From NCBI GenBank assembly GCA_022705045.1, contig JAKJFE010000017.1:1-34892 (forward strand): DNA of 34,892 nucleotides, written 5' to 3'. The notes beneath the pieces were generated by a model. That model was given only the letters and a program-made list of their open reading frames with translations, did no database searches and had not been told where the DNA came from. The stretch is from Pseudomonadota bacterium (GTDB taxonomy: Bacteria; Pseudomonadota; Gammaproteobacteria; Xanthomonadales; Ahniellaceae). Below are positions 16,051 through 25,362 of the stretch, one piece after another. A program made the position numbers and the translations under genes. Positions within the stretch are counted from its first letter, which is position 1; every line of letters starts with the position of its first letter.

Positions 16051-17859
16051 ATGTCCGCCACCCGTCTTGCCTTCGCGATCGCCCTCATCATGGGCCTGCC
16101 CCTGATCTCCGCCTGCTCGAAACCGCCCGAACCTGTGGCGGAAGCGCCGAAGCCGGCGGCGGTGAATCACGACCAGCAATTCGAGGCGCTCAGTCGCTCG
16201 TGGCTGAGCAGCTGGTTCCGACTCAATCCGGTGTCGGCGACGCAGATCGGCAGCCATATCGTCGATGGCGAACTCGACGACCTGAGCCTGAAAGGTCGCA
16301 CCGCGGCGCTCGCGCTGGCGCGCGATACGCTGTCGCAACTCGAATCCATGGATCGAAGCACCTTGTCGCGCGAGAACCAGATCGACTACGCCATCCTGCG
16401 CAACCAGTTGCAGAGCGAGGTCTGGACGATCGAGACGCTGCAGAGCTGGGCCTGGGATCCGCAGGTCTACAGCCAGCTCGCCGGCAGCGCGATCTATTCG
16501 CTGATGGCGCGCGACTTCGCGCCGCTGCCGGAGCGCCTGAAGGCCGCGACGCTGCGCATGGAAAAGCTGCCGGTGCTGTTCGCGCAGGCGCGCGAGAATC
16601 TCGATCCCGCCCGCGTGCCGTCGATCCACGCCGAAACCGTGGCCAAGCAGCACAACGGCGTGCTTGGCCTGGTCGAACAGTTCATCACGCCGAACCTCGA
16701 CCAGTTGGGTGAGGAAGATCGCGAGCGCGCCGACAATGCCATCGGCAACCTCAAGCTCGCGGTTGCCGAACATCAGAAATGGCTGGATGAAACCCTGGTG
16801 CCGAATGCCAAGGGTGATTTCCGCATCGGTGCGGACCTGTACGACAAAAAGCTCGGGTTCGCGCTGGATTCACCGCTCGGTCGCGCCGAAATCAAGCAGC
16901 GTGCGGAGGCGGAGCTGCAACGCGTACGCGCCGAGATGTACGACATCGCCCGTGGTGTGCTGGCCGACCAGCCGAAAGCGCCGGAGATGCCCGATGCGCC
17001 GACGCCGGAACAGCAGCAGGCCGCCATCGCCGCGGCGCTGGAGTTGGCCTATGCCGATCGCCCGGCGCGCGACAAGGTGGTCGAACTCGCCACCGCCAGC
17101 ACCGAACGCGCCACCGCCTTCGTGCGCGAGAAAGGTCTGATCACCTTGCCGGAGTCGCCGGTCAAGATCATCCTGATGCCGGAATTCCAGCGCGGCGTGT
17201 CGGTGGCGTACTGCGATTCGCCGGGTCCGCTCGACAAGCATCTCGACACCTTCTACGCGGTGTCGCCGATTCCGGACGACTGGAACGACGAACAGGTCGA
17301 TTCCTTCCTGCGCGAATACAACACGCGCTCGATCGAGGAACTCAGCATCCACGAGGCGATGCCGGGCCATTTCCTGCAGATCGCGCACTCGAACAAGCAT
17401 CCGTCGACGCTGCGTGCCGTGCTCTCGTCCGGTTCCTTCGTCGAAGGCTGGGCAGTGTTCTCCGAGAAGCTGATGGTCGATGCCGGTTACCTCGACAACG
17501 ATCCGCTGTTCAAGCTGATCAACCTGAAGTGGTACCTGCGCGTCATCACCAACGCCATCATCGACCAGGGCATCCATGTCGACGGCATGACCCGCGAACA
17601 GGCGATGGCGCTGATGACCGAACAGGGTTTCCAGCAGGAACGCGAAGCCGCCGGCAAATGGGTGCGCGCGCAGCTCACCTCGGCGCAGCTGCCGACCTAT
17701 TTCGTCGGCTTCCAGGAACACCTGGATCTGGAGAAGGCCGTGCGTGAGCGCGACGGCGAACAGTTCGACCTGCGCAAGTACAACGACACCGCGCTCTCCT
17801 ACGGCTCGCCCCCGGTCCGCTACGTCCGCCAGATGATGCTGGAACAGCCGATCGATTGA
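16051..17859 (+). CDS. DUF885-family lipoprotein, putative zinc hydrolase
   Basis: The 602-residue precursor has a signal peptide with lipobox LISAC (Cys22), so it should be a membrane-anchored lipoprotein on the periplasmic side. The rest is a DUF885 protein: helical N-terminal region with WLSSWFRLNPVSATQIG, then the motif HEAMPGH (His434, Glu435, His439) and EGWAVFSE with Glu465. This is a gluzincin-like zinc site, suggesting a peptidase. Substrates of the family are mostly unknown. ATG at 16051 is chosen because GGAG lies six bases upstream and because it starts the signal peptide; an earlier start at 15952 would bury it. It stands alone between dnaJ and a strong terminator. Confidence 0.88.
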   Translation: MSATRLAFAIALIMGLPLISACSKPPEPVAEAPKPAAVNHDQQFEALSRSWLSSWFRLNPVSATQIGSHIVDGELDDLSLKGRTAALALARDTLSQLESMDRSTLSRENQIDYAILRNQLQSEVWTIETLQSWAWDPQVYSQLAGSAIYSLMARDFAPLPERLKAATLRMEKLPVLFAQARENLDPARVPSIHAETVAKQHNGVLGLVEQFITPNLDQLGEEDRERADNAIGNLKLAVAEHQKWLDETLVPNAKGDFRIGADLYDKKLGFALDSPLGRAEIKQRAEAELQRVRAEMYDIARGVLADQPKAPEMPDAPTPEQQQAAIAAALELAYADRPARDKVVELATASTERATAFVREKGLITLPESPVKIILMPEFQRGVSVAYCDSPGPLDKHLDTFYAVSPIPDDWNDEQVDSFLREYNTRSIEELSIHEAMPGHFLQIAHSNKHPSTLRAVLSSGSFVEGWAVFSEKLMVDAGYLDNDPLFKLINLKWYLRVITNAIIDQGIHVDGMTREQAMALMTEQGFQQEREAAGKWVRAQLTSAQLPTYFVGFQEHLDLEKAVRERDGEQFDLRKYNDTALSYGSPPVRYVRQMMLEQPID

Positions 17860-17882
17860 TTCGCTCGACATCGCTCGAAGTC

Positions 17883-17919
17883 ACGACGGCCGCGCGCAAG
17901 CGTGGCCGTTGTCGTTTTT
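17883..17919 (+). terminator. Rho-independent terminator of the DUF885 gene
   Basis: A 13-base stem with two G-U pairs (17883-17895 with 17900-17912) closes on the tetraloop GCAA and is followed by CG and TTTTT (17915-17919). It starts 24 bases after the stop codon. Confidence 0.8.
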
Positions 17920-17977
17920 GCGGCCGGGCAACTGGCCTTGTGCGTCGCCAAGTGCGCGAGCGCGGTGGCCGCGGGCG

Positions 17978-18916
17978 TCAGGACGACTGCGGTCCTGCGT
18001 CGGCTTTCGACCACGGAAAGAAACGCGGTACGCGGCGCTGATAGTCGGCGTAGCCGGGGCGTTTTTGGCGTGAGTAGAACTCGGCGGGCACGGCGCCGGA
18101 GTAATGCACGAGCACCTGAAACATCAGATAGGGCAGGTAGGCGAGGCCGGCCGCAAGCAGGACGAACTGAATCCAAGGTGCTTCCGCGGACAGCGCGATC
18201 AGCGACGGCAACGACGAGACCGTCAGGCCAAGCCAGACCATCCACTCGCCGAGGTAGTTGGGGTGGCGGCTGTAGCGCCACAGGCCGGCTTCGCAATGGG
18301 CGAGTCGGCGTTGTGCATGGGGTGTCTGGCGCAGGAAGCGTTGTTTTTGCCAGTCGGCAGTGGTTTCGAACACGAAACCGAAGACCCAGAGCGCGTAGCC
18401 GGCGATTTCGATCGGGCTCAAGGCTGCGGCCGGATTCGCGGCCTGCAGCAGCGCCGGCAACGCGAGCACACTCATGTTCGCGAGACCTTGGGTTGCGGCC
18501 TCGAACAGCAGGGCCGGTCGTTCGCGCCAGCCGCGTCGCTGCCAGCGCCGACGCTGGTACTCGTAACGCGGGAGTTCGCGCTTGAAGTGACCGTAGCGCC
18601 AGCCGATCAGGGCCATCAGACCCATGCGGCCGCCAGCGAGCAGGTACAGGCTGGCGATGATGGCGCTGCGTGCCGTCGCTTCTCCGAGGCTGAAGACGAT
18701 CACGCCGAGCACGGCCAATCCCCAGGGCCAGCCGATATCGACATAACTCATCCGCCCCGTGAGCACTGCCGGCAGCAGGACGACCGCGCCGAACAGGAGC
18801 GATTGCGCGACCGCGTTGACCAGGGCCATCTCCGCGAACGGTGCGGCGGCGAGCAGCACCGCCAGCGCGGCGAGATAGGGCAGCGACTGCAGCAGATGCG
18901 ACCCGGCCTGCTTCAT
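17978..18916 (-). CDS. DUF1295-family integral membrane protein
   Basis: The 312-residue protein has about seven membrane segments and the C-terminal signature GLWRYSRHPNYLGEWMVWLG, followed by a last membrane pair and a soluble tail (GYADYQRRVPRFFPW). This is the pattern of DUF1295, relatives of steroid 5-alpha reductases and isoprenylcysteine methyltransferases. Most family members have no proven reaction; a reductase or methyltransferase acting on a lipid is a guess from the fold. The ATG at 18916 gives a normal N-terminus; earlier in-frame codons add 48 unlikely residues. The gene converges on the DUF885 gene and diverges from map. Confidence 0.85.
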   Translation of the reverse strand: MKQAGSHLLQSLPYLAALAVLLAAAPFAEMALVNAVAQSLLFGAVVLLPAVLTGRMSYVDIGWPWGLAVLGVIVFSLGEATARSAIIASLYLLAGGRMGLMALIGWRYGHFKRELPRYEYQRRRWQRRGWRERPALLFEAATQGLANMSVLALPALLQAANPAAALSPIEIAGYALWVFGFVFETTADWQKQRFLRQTPHAQRRLAHCEAGLWRYSRHPNYLGEWMVWLGLTVSSLPSLIALSAEAPWIQFVLLAAGLAYLPYLMFQVLVHYSGAVPAEFYSRQKRPGYADYQRRVPRFFPWSKADAGPQSS

Positions 18917-19105
18917 CGGGTCCGCCCATGGGACATGCCAATGGCAGGTTTCATCGATATCCGTGACATTCCGAGCGCTCCGATGGCGTAAAGACCGCAC
19001 CTGTACAACGAAATACCCGGAGCGGCCAGCGTCGTCACCGTATCGGCACTGAACCGACATTCATTCCTGTCATGTGCATGGCGCGCAGGGCGCGTTCCGC
19101 TTCGC

Positions 19106-19111
19106 TAAACT
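19106..19111 (+). promoter_or_regulatory. Possible -10 box of map
   Basis: TAAACT preceded by GC ends six bases before the map ATG, and no ribosome site is present, so the operon message may be leaderless. No -35 match is visible at the usual spacing. Confidence 0.35.
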
Positions 19112-19117
19112 TGCGGC

Positions 19118-19915
19118 ATGGAAACGCCCGCACGCAGCACGAAATTCACCCTGAAGTCGGCCGCCGACATCGCCCAGATGCGCGAGGCCGGCCGGTTGGC
19201 CGCCGACGTGCTCGACATGATCGGCGAACACGTGAAACCCGGCATCAGCACCGAGGAACTCGACCGCATCTGCCACGAGTACATCGTGAACGTGCAGAAG
19301 GCGGTGCCGGCCAACCTCGGCTACAAGGGGTTCCCGAAGGTCATCTGCACCTCGGTCAACAATGTCATCTGCCACGGTATCCCGAGCGCGTCGAAGGTGC
19401 TCAAGGATGGCGACATCATCAACATCGACGTCACCGTGATCAAGGACGGCTGGCACGGCGACACCAGCCGCATGTACTACGCCGGCACGCCGCCGGTGCT
19501 GGCGAAGCGCTTGGTCGACGTGACCTTCGAGGCGATGTGGCGCGGCATCCGCACCGTCAAGCCGGGCAGCACGCTCGGCGACATCGGCCATGCCATCCAG
19601 AGCTTCGCCGAAGCCCAGCGTTTTTCCGTCGTGCGCGAATACTGCGGCCACGGCATCGGGCAGGTCTATCACGAAGATCCGCAGGTCCTGCATTACGGCA
19701 AACCCGCGAGCGGCCCGGTGCTGCGCGAGGGCATGACCTTCACGATCGAACCGATGATCAATGCAGGCAGCGCAGGCACACGGCTGATGCCGGACGGCTG
19801 GACCGTGGTCACGCGTGACCGCTCGCTGTCGGCACAGTGGGAACACACCATCGCCGTGACATCGGATGGCTACGAGGTGCTGACCCTCGGCGCCGCGGAC
19901 CGGGCGGCGGCATGA
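19118..19915 (+). CDS. map: Methionine aminopeptidase, type I
   Basis: The 265-residue enzyme removes the N-terminal Met from new proteins. Metal and active-site motifs are all present: NNVICHGIPS, DIINIDVTVIKDGWHGDTSRM (two Asp ligands), CGHGIGQVYHEDP (His), FTIEPMI (Glu) and QWEHTIAV (Glu). Length is normal for the type I enzyme without an N-terminal zinc-finger extension. It begins an operon in which the next four starts overlap the preceding stops. The start at 19118 is supported by the family N-terminus and the absence of in-frame room upstream. Confidence 0.97.
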   Translation: METPARSTKFTLKSAADIAQMREAGRLAADVLDMIGEHVKPGISTEELDRICHEYIVNVQKAVPANLGYKGFPKVICTSVNNVICHGIPSASKVLKDGDIINIDVTVIKDGWHGDTSRMYYAGTPPVLAKRLVDVTFEAMWRGIRTVKPGSTLGDIGHAIQSFAEAQRFSVVREYCGHGIGQVYHEDPQVLHYGKPASGPVLREGMTFTIEPMINAGSAGTRLMPDGWTVVTRDRSLSAQWEHTIAVTSDGYEVLTLGAADRAAA

Positions 19916-22524
19916 GCGACGCGCGCGGCAACGATCCTGCCGCGCCTGCGGCCTTCATCGCCTCGCAATGGCGCGAGCGCCTGCGCCGCAAGCAATTCGA
20001 AGACGAAGCTGCGTTCGCGCTCGGGACACCGGCCGAACAGCTGATTGCCGCGCGTGCCGCCCGCGTCGACGAAGCGTTGTGTGTCGCCTACACCGCCGAA
20101 TTGGCGAATCGCGACGGCGTCGTGCTCGCCGCCACCGGGGGTTATGGTCGCGGCGAGTTGTATCCGCAGTCCGACATCGACCTGCTGCTGATCATCGACC
20201 GCGACGATGCCGAGACACAGACGGCGATCGAGCGTTTCCTCGCCGCCATCTGGAACATCGGCCTGACGGTCAGCCACATCACCCGCACGCCCGAGCAATG
20301 CGTGCGTATCGGTGGCGAAGACCTGTCCTCGGCCACGGCGATGTTCGAGTCGCGCTATCTGGTCGGCGACGCGCCGCTGCTTGCGCGCACGCTGTCCGCG
20401 CTCGACACGCATCAGGTGTGGCCGGCGCGTCCATTCTTCGACGCCAAGCGCGACGAACTGCGCGCGCGCCACGCCCGCTTCAACGACACCTCGTTCAATC
20501 TCGAACCGAATCTCAAGGAAGGCCCGGGCGCCATCCGCGACCTCGACACGCTGGGCTGGATGGCGCGGCGCTGCTTCGGCATCGCGCGCGTGCAAGACCT
20601 GGCAGCGGGTGCACTCGCCAGCGCGGCCGATCAGACCGCGCTCGACCAGGCGCGGTCGGTGCTCGCGCGGCTGCGTTACGGCCTGCATCGGCTGGTGCAG
20701 CGCAAGGAGGAACGGCTGCTGTTCGACCATCAGCGCGAACTCGCCAAACTGTTCGGTTATGCCGACCAGCATCGCGAGAACCTGGCCGTCGAGCAGTTGA
20801 TGCAGGGCTTCTTCCGCGCCGCGTCGAGCGTGCGCCGCATCACCCAGCGCCTGTTGCTCGACTGGGAGGAACGGCTGGCGGCCGAGCCGTCGCCGACGCT
20901 CTGGTACGACGACGATTTCGGGCTGCGCCGTGGTCGCCTCGCACATCGTGATCCGGTCGCGATCGCGGCCAAACTGGCCGGCGCCTTGCAGGTCTGCGAA
21001 CGACTGGCGCGCACGCCGGCCGCGGATGGCTTGAATCCCGAATTGGCCGCAGCCATCCAGGCGGCCGCGCCGACCTATGCGCGCGATGTCGATACCGATG
21101 CCTGCGTCGCGCATTTTCGCGGCATCCTGAAGCAGCCGCTGCGCGCCGTGCGCGTGCTGCGCACGATGGCGGATCTGGATCTGCTCGGTCGTCTCGTACC
21201 CGCCTTCGAACGCGTGACCGGGCGCATGCAGTACGACATGTTCCATGCCTACACGGTCGACCAGCACACGCTGCGTGTGCTCGATCACCTCGCGCGCTTC
21301 GCCGACCCGGCGACCGCGGAAACCTTGCCGCTCGCCGTCGAAGTGCGTGCACGCCTGCGCAAGCCCGAGCTGCTGCTGCTCGCCGGCCTGTTCCATGACA
21401 TCGCCAAGGGTCGGGGCGGCGACCATTCCGAACTCGGCGAACGCGATGCGCGCGAATTCGTGCGCTGGCTCGGCCTGTCGCAGACCGATGCCGACCTCGT
21501 CGCGTGGCTGGTGCGACACCATCTCGACATGTCGATCACCGCGCAGAAGCAAGACATCGGCGATCCCGCGGTCGTACACAAGTTCGCGACGCTCGTGGCC
21601 GATTGGGAACGCCTCGACTACCTCTATCTGCTCACCGTCGCCGACATCTCCGGTACCAGCCCGAAGCTCTGGAATACCTGGAAGGACCGGCTGCTGGTCG
21701 ATCTCTACAACGCCACACGTTTCGCGTTGCGCCGCGGTCTGGAACATCCGGTGCACAGCCGCGAACGTGTCGCCGAAACGCTGGGTCACGCGCGCGAGAT
21801 GTTGCAGGCGGGCGGTGGCGATGTCGCCGCGGCCGAGCAGGTCTGGGCCGACTATCCCGAAGACAGCGTGCTGCGGTTTTCGCCGGCACAGCTGGCTTGG
21901 CAGGCTGAACAAGTGCTCGCGCACGGCGGGGAGGATTCGGCGCGTGTCGCCATGCGCAGCGACGAGGGCGGCAGCGAACTGCTGGTGATCTCGCGCGATC
22001 GCGACGGCCTGTTCGCGACGATCACGGCCGTGCTCGACCGCATGCAGATCAATGTGCACGACGCGCGCATCGTCACCACCCGCGATGGCCGCGTGCTCGA
22101 CACCTTCCAGATCCTCGACGCGCAAGGCCAGCCGCTGGCCGATGCCGCACGCAGCGAGGATCTGTGCCGACGCCTGACCGACGAACTCGGCAAGCCCGAA
22201 TTGAATCTGACGCCGGCGCGCCGCGCCTGGTCGCGGCAGCAGAAACATTTCCACGTGCCCCTGCGGGTCGAATTCGGCGAACGCGACGGCGGCGCACGCA
22301 CGCAGCTGGCCCTGGTCTGCTCCGATCGCCCCGGCTTGCTCGCGCATGTCGCCCAGGCCTTCCGTGCCTGCGGCGTGCGCGTGCACGATGCCCGCATCGC
22401 CACCTTCGGCGAACGCGTCGAAGACTTCTTCGTGCTGTCCGACGAACATGACCGCGCGCTCGATGCCGCGGCCACGCAGGCGCTGGAACGCACACTCGCC
22501 CATGAACTGGCACCCCTGAGATGA
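19912..22524 (+). CDS. glnD: Bifunctional uridylyltransferase/uridylyl-removing enzyme GlnD
   Basis: GlnD senses glutamine and adds or removes UMP on the PII proteins, so setting nitrogen metabolism. The 870-residue protein has the nucleotidyltransferase site [15 protein letters not shown] at 76-90, a helical linker, the HD-domain site with His495-Asp496 ([15 protein letters not shown]) for UMP removal, and two C-terminal ACT domains (about 685-760 and 798-868) for glutamine. Both catalytic sites look intact. ATG at 19912 overlaps the map stop as ATGA; a longer reading from 19837 lies inside map. In the window no glnB or glnK target gene is present. Confidence 0.97.
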   Translation: MSDARGNDPAAPAAFIASQWRERLRRKQFEDEAAFALGTPAEQLIAARAARVDEALCVAYTAELANRDGVVLAATGGYGRGELYPQSDIDLLLIIDRDDAETQTAIERFLAAIWNIGLTVSHITRTPEQCVRIGGEDLSSATAMFESRYLVGDAPLLARTLSALDTHQVWPARPFFDAKRDELRARHARFNDTSFNLEPNLKEGPGAIRDLDTLGWMARRCFGIARVQDLAAGALASAADQTALDQARSVLARLRYGLHRLVQRKEERLLFDHQRELAKLFGYADQHRENLAVEQLMQGFFRAASSVRRITQRLLLDWEERLAAEPSPTLWYDDDFGLRRGRLAHRDPVAIAAKLAGALQVCERLARTPAADGLNPELAAAIQAAAPTYARDVDTDACVAHFRGILKQPLRAVRVLRTMADLDLLGRLVPAFERVTGRMQYDMFHAYTVDQHTLRVLDHLARFADPATAETLPLAVEVRARLRKPELLLLAGLFHDIAKGRGGDHSELGERDAREFVRWLGLSQTDADLVAWLVRHHLDMSITAQKQDIGDPAVVHKFATLVADWERLDYLYLLTVADISGTSPKLWNTWKDRLLVDLYNATRFALRRGLEHPVHSRERVAETLGHAREMLQAGGGDVAAAEQVWADYPEDSVLRFSPAQLAWQAEQVLAHGGEDSARVAMRSDEGGSELLVISRDRDGLFATITAVLDRMQINVHDARIVTTRDGRVLDTFQILDAQGQPLADAARSEDLCRRLTDELGKPELNLTPARRAWSRQQKHFHVPLRVEFGERDGGARTQLALVCSDRPGLLAHVAQAFRACGVRVHDARIATFGERVEDFFVLSDEHDRALDAAATQALERTLAHELAPLR

Positions 22525-23345
22525 CCACACTGCAAGCCACGATCGACGCCGCCTTCGAGCGGCGCATGGAACTCACGTCGGCCGAGATCGACACCACCGT
22601 CCGTCCCGCGGTCAATCACGTGATCGCGCAACTCGAAGCCGGCACGCTGCGTGTCGCCGAACCGACCGACGCCGGCTGGGTCGTGCACCAGTGGGTGAAG
22701 AAAGCCGTCCTGCTGTCCTTCCGCATCGAAGGCAATCGGGTCATGGACGGCGCTCCTGCGCCGTATTTCGACAAGGTGCCGCTGCGTTACGAGGGTTATG
22801 ACGACGCGGCCTTCCGCAATGCCGGATCGCGTGTGGTGCCGGGCGCCATCGTGCGTCGCGGTGCACACATCGCGAGGGACGTGGTGCTGATGCCGAGCTT
22901 CGTCAACATCGGCGCACACGTTGGCGCCGGCACCATGGTCGATACCTGGGCCACCGTCGGCTCCTGCGCCCAGGTCGGTACGAACGTGCATCTGTCGGGC
23001 GGCGCCGGCATCGGTGGCGTGCTCGAACCGCTGCAGGCGAATCCGACCATCATCGAGGACGACTGCTTCATCGGCGCACGTTCGGAAGTGGTCGAAGGCG
23101 TCATCGTCGAGCGCGGCTCGGTGATCGGCATGGGCGTGTTCCTCGGATCGAGCACGCGCATCTACGACCGCGAGACCGGCGAAATCCATTACGGGCGCGT
23201 GCCGGCGGGCAGTGTCGTGGTGTCCGGCTCGTTGCCAGCTAAAGACGGCACGCACAGCCTGTACGCCGCCGTCATCGTCAAGAAGGTCGATGCGAAGACG
23301 CGATCCAAGACCAGCCTCAACGATCTGCTGCGCGGCATCGATTGA
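22521..23345 (+). CDS. dapD: Tetrahydrodipicolinate N-succinyltransferase
   Basis: This 274-residue enzyme uses succinyl-CoA on tetrahydrodipicolinate in the succinylase branch of lysine and diaminopimelate synthesis. The N-terminal helical domain is followed by the left-handed beta-helix, seen as [39 protein letters not shown] and [21 protein letters not shown], all characteristic of DapD. Length matches the family. The ATG overlaps the glnD stop by four bases (ATGA). dapE, for a later step of the same pathway, lies two genes downstream. Confidence 0.98.
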   Translation: MTTLQATIDAAFERRMELTSAEIDTTVRPAVNHVIAQLEAGTLRVAEPTDAGWVVHQWVKKAVLLSFRIEGNRVMDGAPAPYFDKVPLRYEGYDDAAFRNAGSRVVPGAIVRRGAHIARDVVLMPSFVNIGAHVGAGTMVDTWATVGSCAQVGTNVHLSGGAGIGGVLEPLQANPTIIEDDCFIGARSEVVEGVIVERGSVIGMGVFLGSSTRIYDRETGEIHYGRVPAGSVVVSGSLPAKDGTHSLYAAVIVKKVDAKTRSKTSLNDLLRGID

Positions 23346-23713
23346 TGGCAGCGCCCATCCTCTACGGACTGACGAATTGCGACACCTGCAAGAAGGCGCG
23401 CAAGTGGCTGGAACGCGAAGGCGTGGCGCATCAGTTCATCGACTACAAGCTCAACCCCATCCCGGGTGATGCCTTGAAGGCCTGGGCCAAGCAGGTCGGT
23501 TGGGACAAGCTGATCAATCGCTCGGGAACGACCTGGCGCGGCCTGCCGCCGAATCGCAAGGATCCGCAGAGTGATGCCGAATATGTGTTGCTAGTGCGCG
23601 AATACCCGAGCCTGGTGCGGCGCCCGGTCGCGTTGATCGATGGCGAAGTGATGGTTGGCTTCACCGGTGGTCTCTACGAAAAGCGCTTTCTCACGACGAA
23701 GGTGGCGACGTGA
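23345..23713 (+). CDS. ArsC/Spx-family thioredoxin-fold protein (YffB-like)
   Basis: The 122-residue protein starts ILYGLTNCDTCKKARKWLE, with the redox-type pair Cys12-x2-Cys15, and continues with the HQFIDYK strand and the NRSGTTWRGLP segment seen in the YffB/Spx branch of the ArsC fold. These proteins are not true arsenate reductases; YffB interacts with glutathione and its role is uncertain. It overlaps the dapD stop (TGATG) and its own stop overlaps the dapE start, so it is co-translated with lysine-pathway genes. That position is conserved in Xanthomonas relatives, but the reason is not known. Confidence 0.9.
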   Translation: MAAPILYGLTNCDTCKKARKWLEREGVAHQFIDYKLNPIPGDALKAWAKQVGWDKLINRSGTTWRGLPPNRKDPQSDAEYVLLVREYPSLVRRPVALIDGEVMVGFTGGLYEKRFLTTKVAT

Positions 23714-24849
23714 GCACGATGTCGGACATCGCGGCGCTGACGATCGACCTGTGTCGGCGTGCCTCGGTAACGCCGGACGATGCCGGCTGCCAGGACCTGA
23801 TCGCGTCGCGCCTGCAGCATGCCGGTTTCGTCGTTGAGCCGATCGACGCTGGCGGCGTGCGCAACCTGTGGGCTTGGCACGGCAGCGTCGGCCCGGTGCT
23901 CACCTTCCTCGGTCATACCGACGTGGTACCGACCGGCGACTTGTCCGCCTGGACCTCGCCGCCGTTCGAACCGCAATTGCGCGACGGGTTGCTGTACGCG
24001 CGTGGTGCGGCCGACATGAAAGGCAGTGTCGCCGCGATGGTGGTGGCGCTGGAGCGATTCGTCGCCGCGCATCCGGCGCATCCAGGCGTGATCGGCCTGC
24101 TGCTGACCAGTGACGAGGAAGGCGAGGCCGTGCACGGCATCCGCCATGTCGTCGACGAATTCCTGCGCCGCGGCCAGCGCATCGATCATTGTGTGGTCGG
24201 TGAACCGTCGAGCGAACACACGCTGGGTGATCGTATCCGCATCGGCCGTCGCGGTTCGTTGCACGGGCATTTGCGCGTGCGCGGCGTGCAGGGTCACGTT
24301 GCCTTTCCGGAGAAGGCGCTGAACCCGATCCACGCCGCTGCGCCGGCACTCGCCGAACTCGCGGCGATGCGCTGGGACGAGGGCAATGCGCATTTCCCGC
24401 CGACCGGTTTCCAGATCTCGAACATGCACGGCGGCACCGGTGCCTACAACGTGATCCCGGGCGAAGTCCGCATCGATTTCAATTTCCGCTTCGGCACCGC
24501 GTCCAGCACCGAAAGCCTGATGCAGCGCACCGAAGCCGTGCTCGCGAGACATGGCCTCGACTACCGCATCGTCTGGGAAATCTCCGGCGCGCCGTTCCTG
24601 ACCGCAGACGGCCCATTGCGCGACGCCACGCATGCGGCGCTGCAGTCGCATGGCATCGCGCACACCGTCGCCGATACCGGTGGCGGCACGTCCGATGGTC
24701 GTTTCATCGCCGCGCTCGGCAGCCAGATCGTCGAACTCGGCCCGGTCAACGCGACCATCCACAAGGTCGACGAACACGTCCGCCTCGCCGACCTCGACAC
24801 CCTCGGTGCGCTGTATCAGGGCATCGCCGAGCGGGTGTTGCTGGCCTGA
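23710..24849 (+). CDS. dapE: Succinyl-diaminopimelate desuccinylase
   Basis: DapE is a di-zinc hydrolase that releases diaminopimelate. The 379-residue protein has His69 and Asp71 (FLGHTDVVPTGD), Asp102 (GAADMKGS), Glu136 and Glu137 (TSDEEGEA), and the C-terminal GGTSDGRF and LGPVNATIHKVDE. All zinc and catalytic residues are present. GTG at 23710 overlaps the previous stop (GTGA); an ATG at 23719, three codons in, is an alternative. It ends the operon 12 bases before the convergent lipoprotein gene. Confidence 0.97.
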   Translation: MSTMSDIAALTIDLCRRASVTPDDAGCQDLIASRLQHAGFVVEPIDAGGVRNLWAWHGSVGPVLTFLGHTDVVPTGDLSAWTSPPFEPQLRDGLLYARGAADMKGSVAAMVVALERFVAAHPAHPGVIGLLLTSDEEGEAVHGIRHVVDEFLRRGQRIDHCVVGEPSSEHTLGDRIRIGRRGSLHGHLRVRGVQGHVAFPEKALNPIHAAAPALAELAAMRWDEGNAHFPPTGFQISNMHGGTGAYNVIPGEVRIDFNFRFGTASSTESLMQRTEAVLARHGLDYRIVWEISGAPFLTADGPLRDATHAALQSHGIAHTVADTGGGTSDGRFIAALGSQIVELGPVNATIHKVDEHVRLADLDTLGALYQGIAERVLLA

Positions 24850-24861
24850 GCGGGATTTGCC

Positions 24862-25305
24862 TCAGCGTGAATTCGGCAAGTCGGTTGCCGGATCGCCCAA
24901 CAACAGGGTTTCGGGTCCGACCTCGCCGGTCGAAGTCGATGCGTCCGGCCTGAAGCTCAGGAACACGCCCTGCGGTGCCGAGGCTTCGGTGACATCGGTT
25001 TGCGTGGCATCGTCGCGGATGGCGATGATCGTGACCGGAGTGGGTGACGAATTCTTGGCGCGCAGGAACACGCGGTCACCAACACGCAGCGTACCGCTTT
25101 CGAGTACGGCGCCGGCCATCCACGGGTCGGTGTCGGTGAAGACCATGCCGACGCGGGCGCGCAGGGTCGGATCGGCGGCGGGTGCGGGCGTCGTGTCTGA
25201 TGCCTCGGCGCCGGCCATTGCGGCTGGCGGATGGGCTGCATCGTCCGAACACCCCGCGAGCGTGAGCGCGAGGACGAGCAGGGCGAAGCGGAAGCGGCTC
25301 TTCAT
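24862..25305 (-). CDS. Lipoprotein with an EF-Tu-domain-2-like segment
   Basis: The 147-residue precursor has a signal peptide and lipobox TLAGC (Cys19), then an Ala/Pro-rich linker (20-47). The mature core reads RARVGMVFTDTDPWMAGAVL, then ESGTLRVGDRVFL and PVTIIAIRDDATQTDV. This strand order and the pattern G-x-V-x-x-G-x-L-x-V-G-D-x-V resemble the beta-barrel domain 2 of translation GTPases. There is no GTPase domain. I infer a shared fold, not a translation role; function is unknown. It lies 57 bases downstream of the TonB-like lipoprotein gene on the same strand and is probably co-transcribed with it. The ATG at 25305 is the first residue of the signal peptide. Confidence 0.8.
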   Translation of the reverse strand: MKSRFRFALLVLALTLAGCSDDAAHPPAAMAGAEASDTTPAPAADPTLRARVGMVFTDTDPWMAGAVLESGTLRVGDRVFLRAKNSSPTPVTIIAIRDDATQTDVTEASAPQGVFLSFRPDASTSTGEVGPETLLLGDPATDLPNSR

Positions 25306-25362
25306 CGGTGGCAGCGTAGCGCGGATGCGACGCTGGCCGAGATGGGGTGTCCGCCGCGCCAA

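Noticed and set aside
19870-22530. 886-residue minus-strand frame opposite glnD
   Set aside because: Shadow of the GC-rich glnD codons; glnD motifs are complete and its operon overlaps fit.
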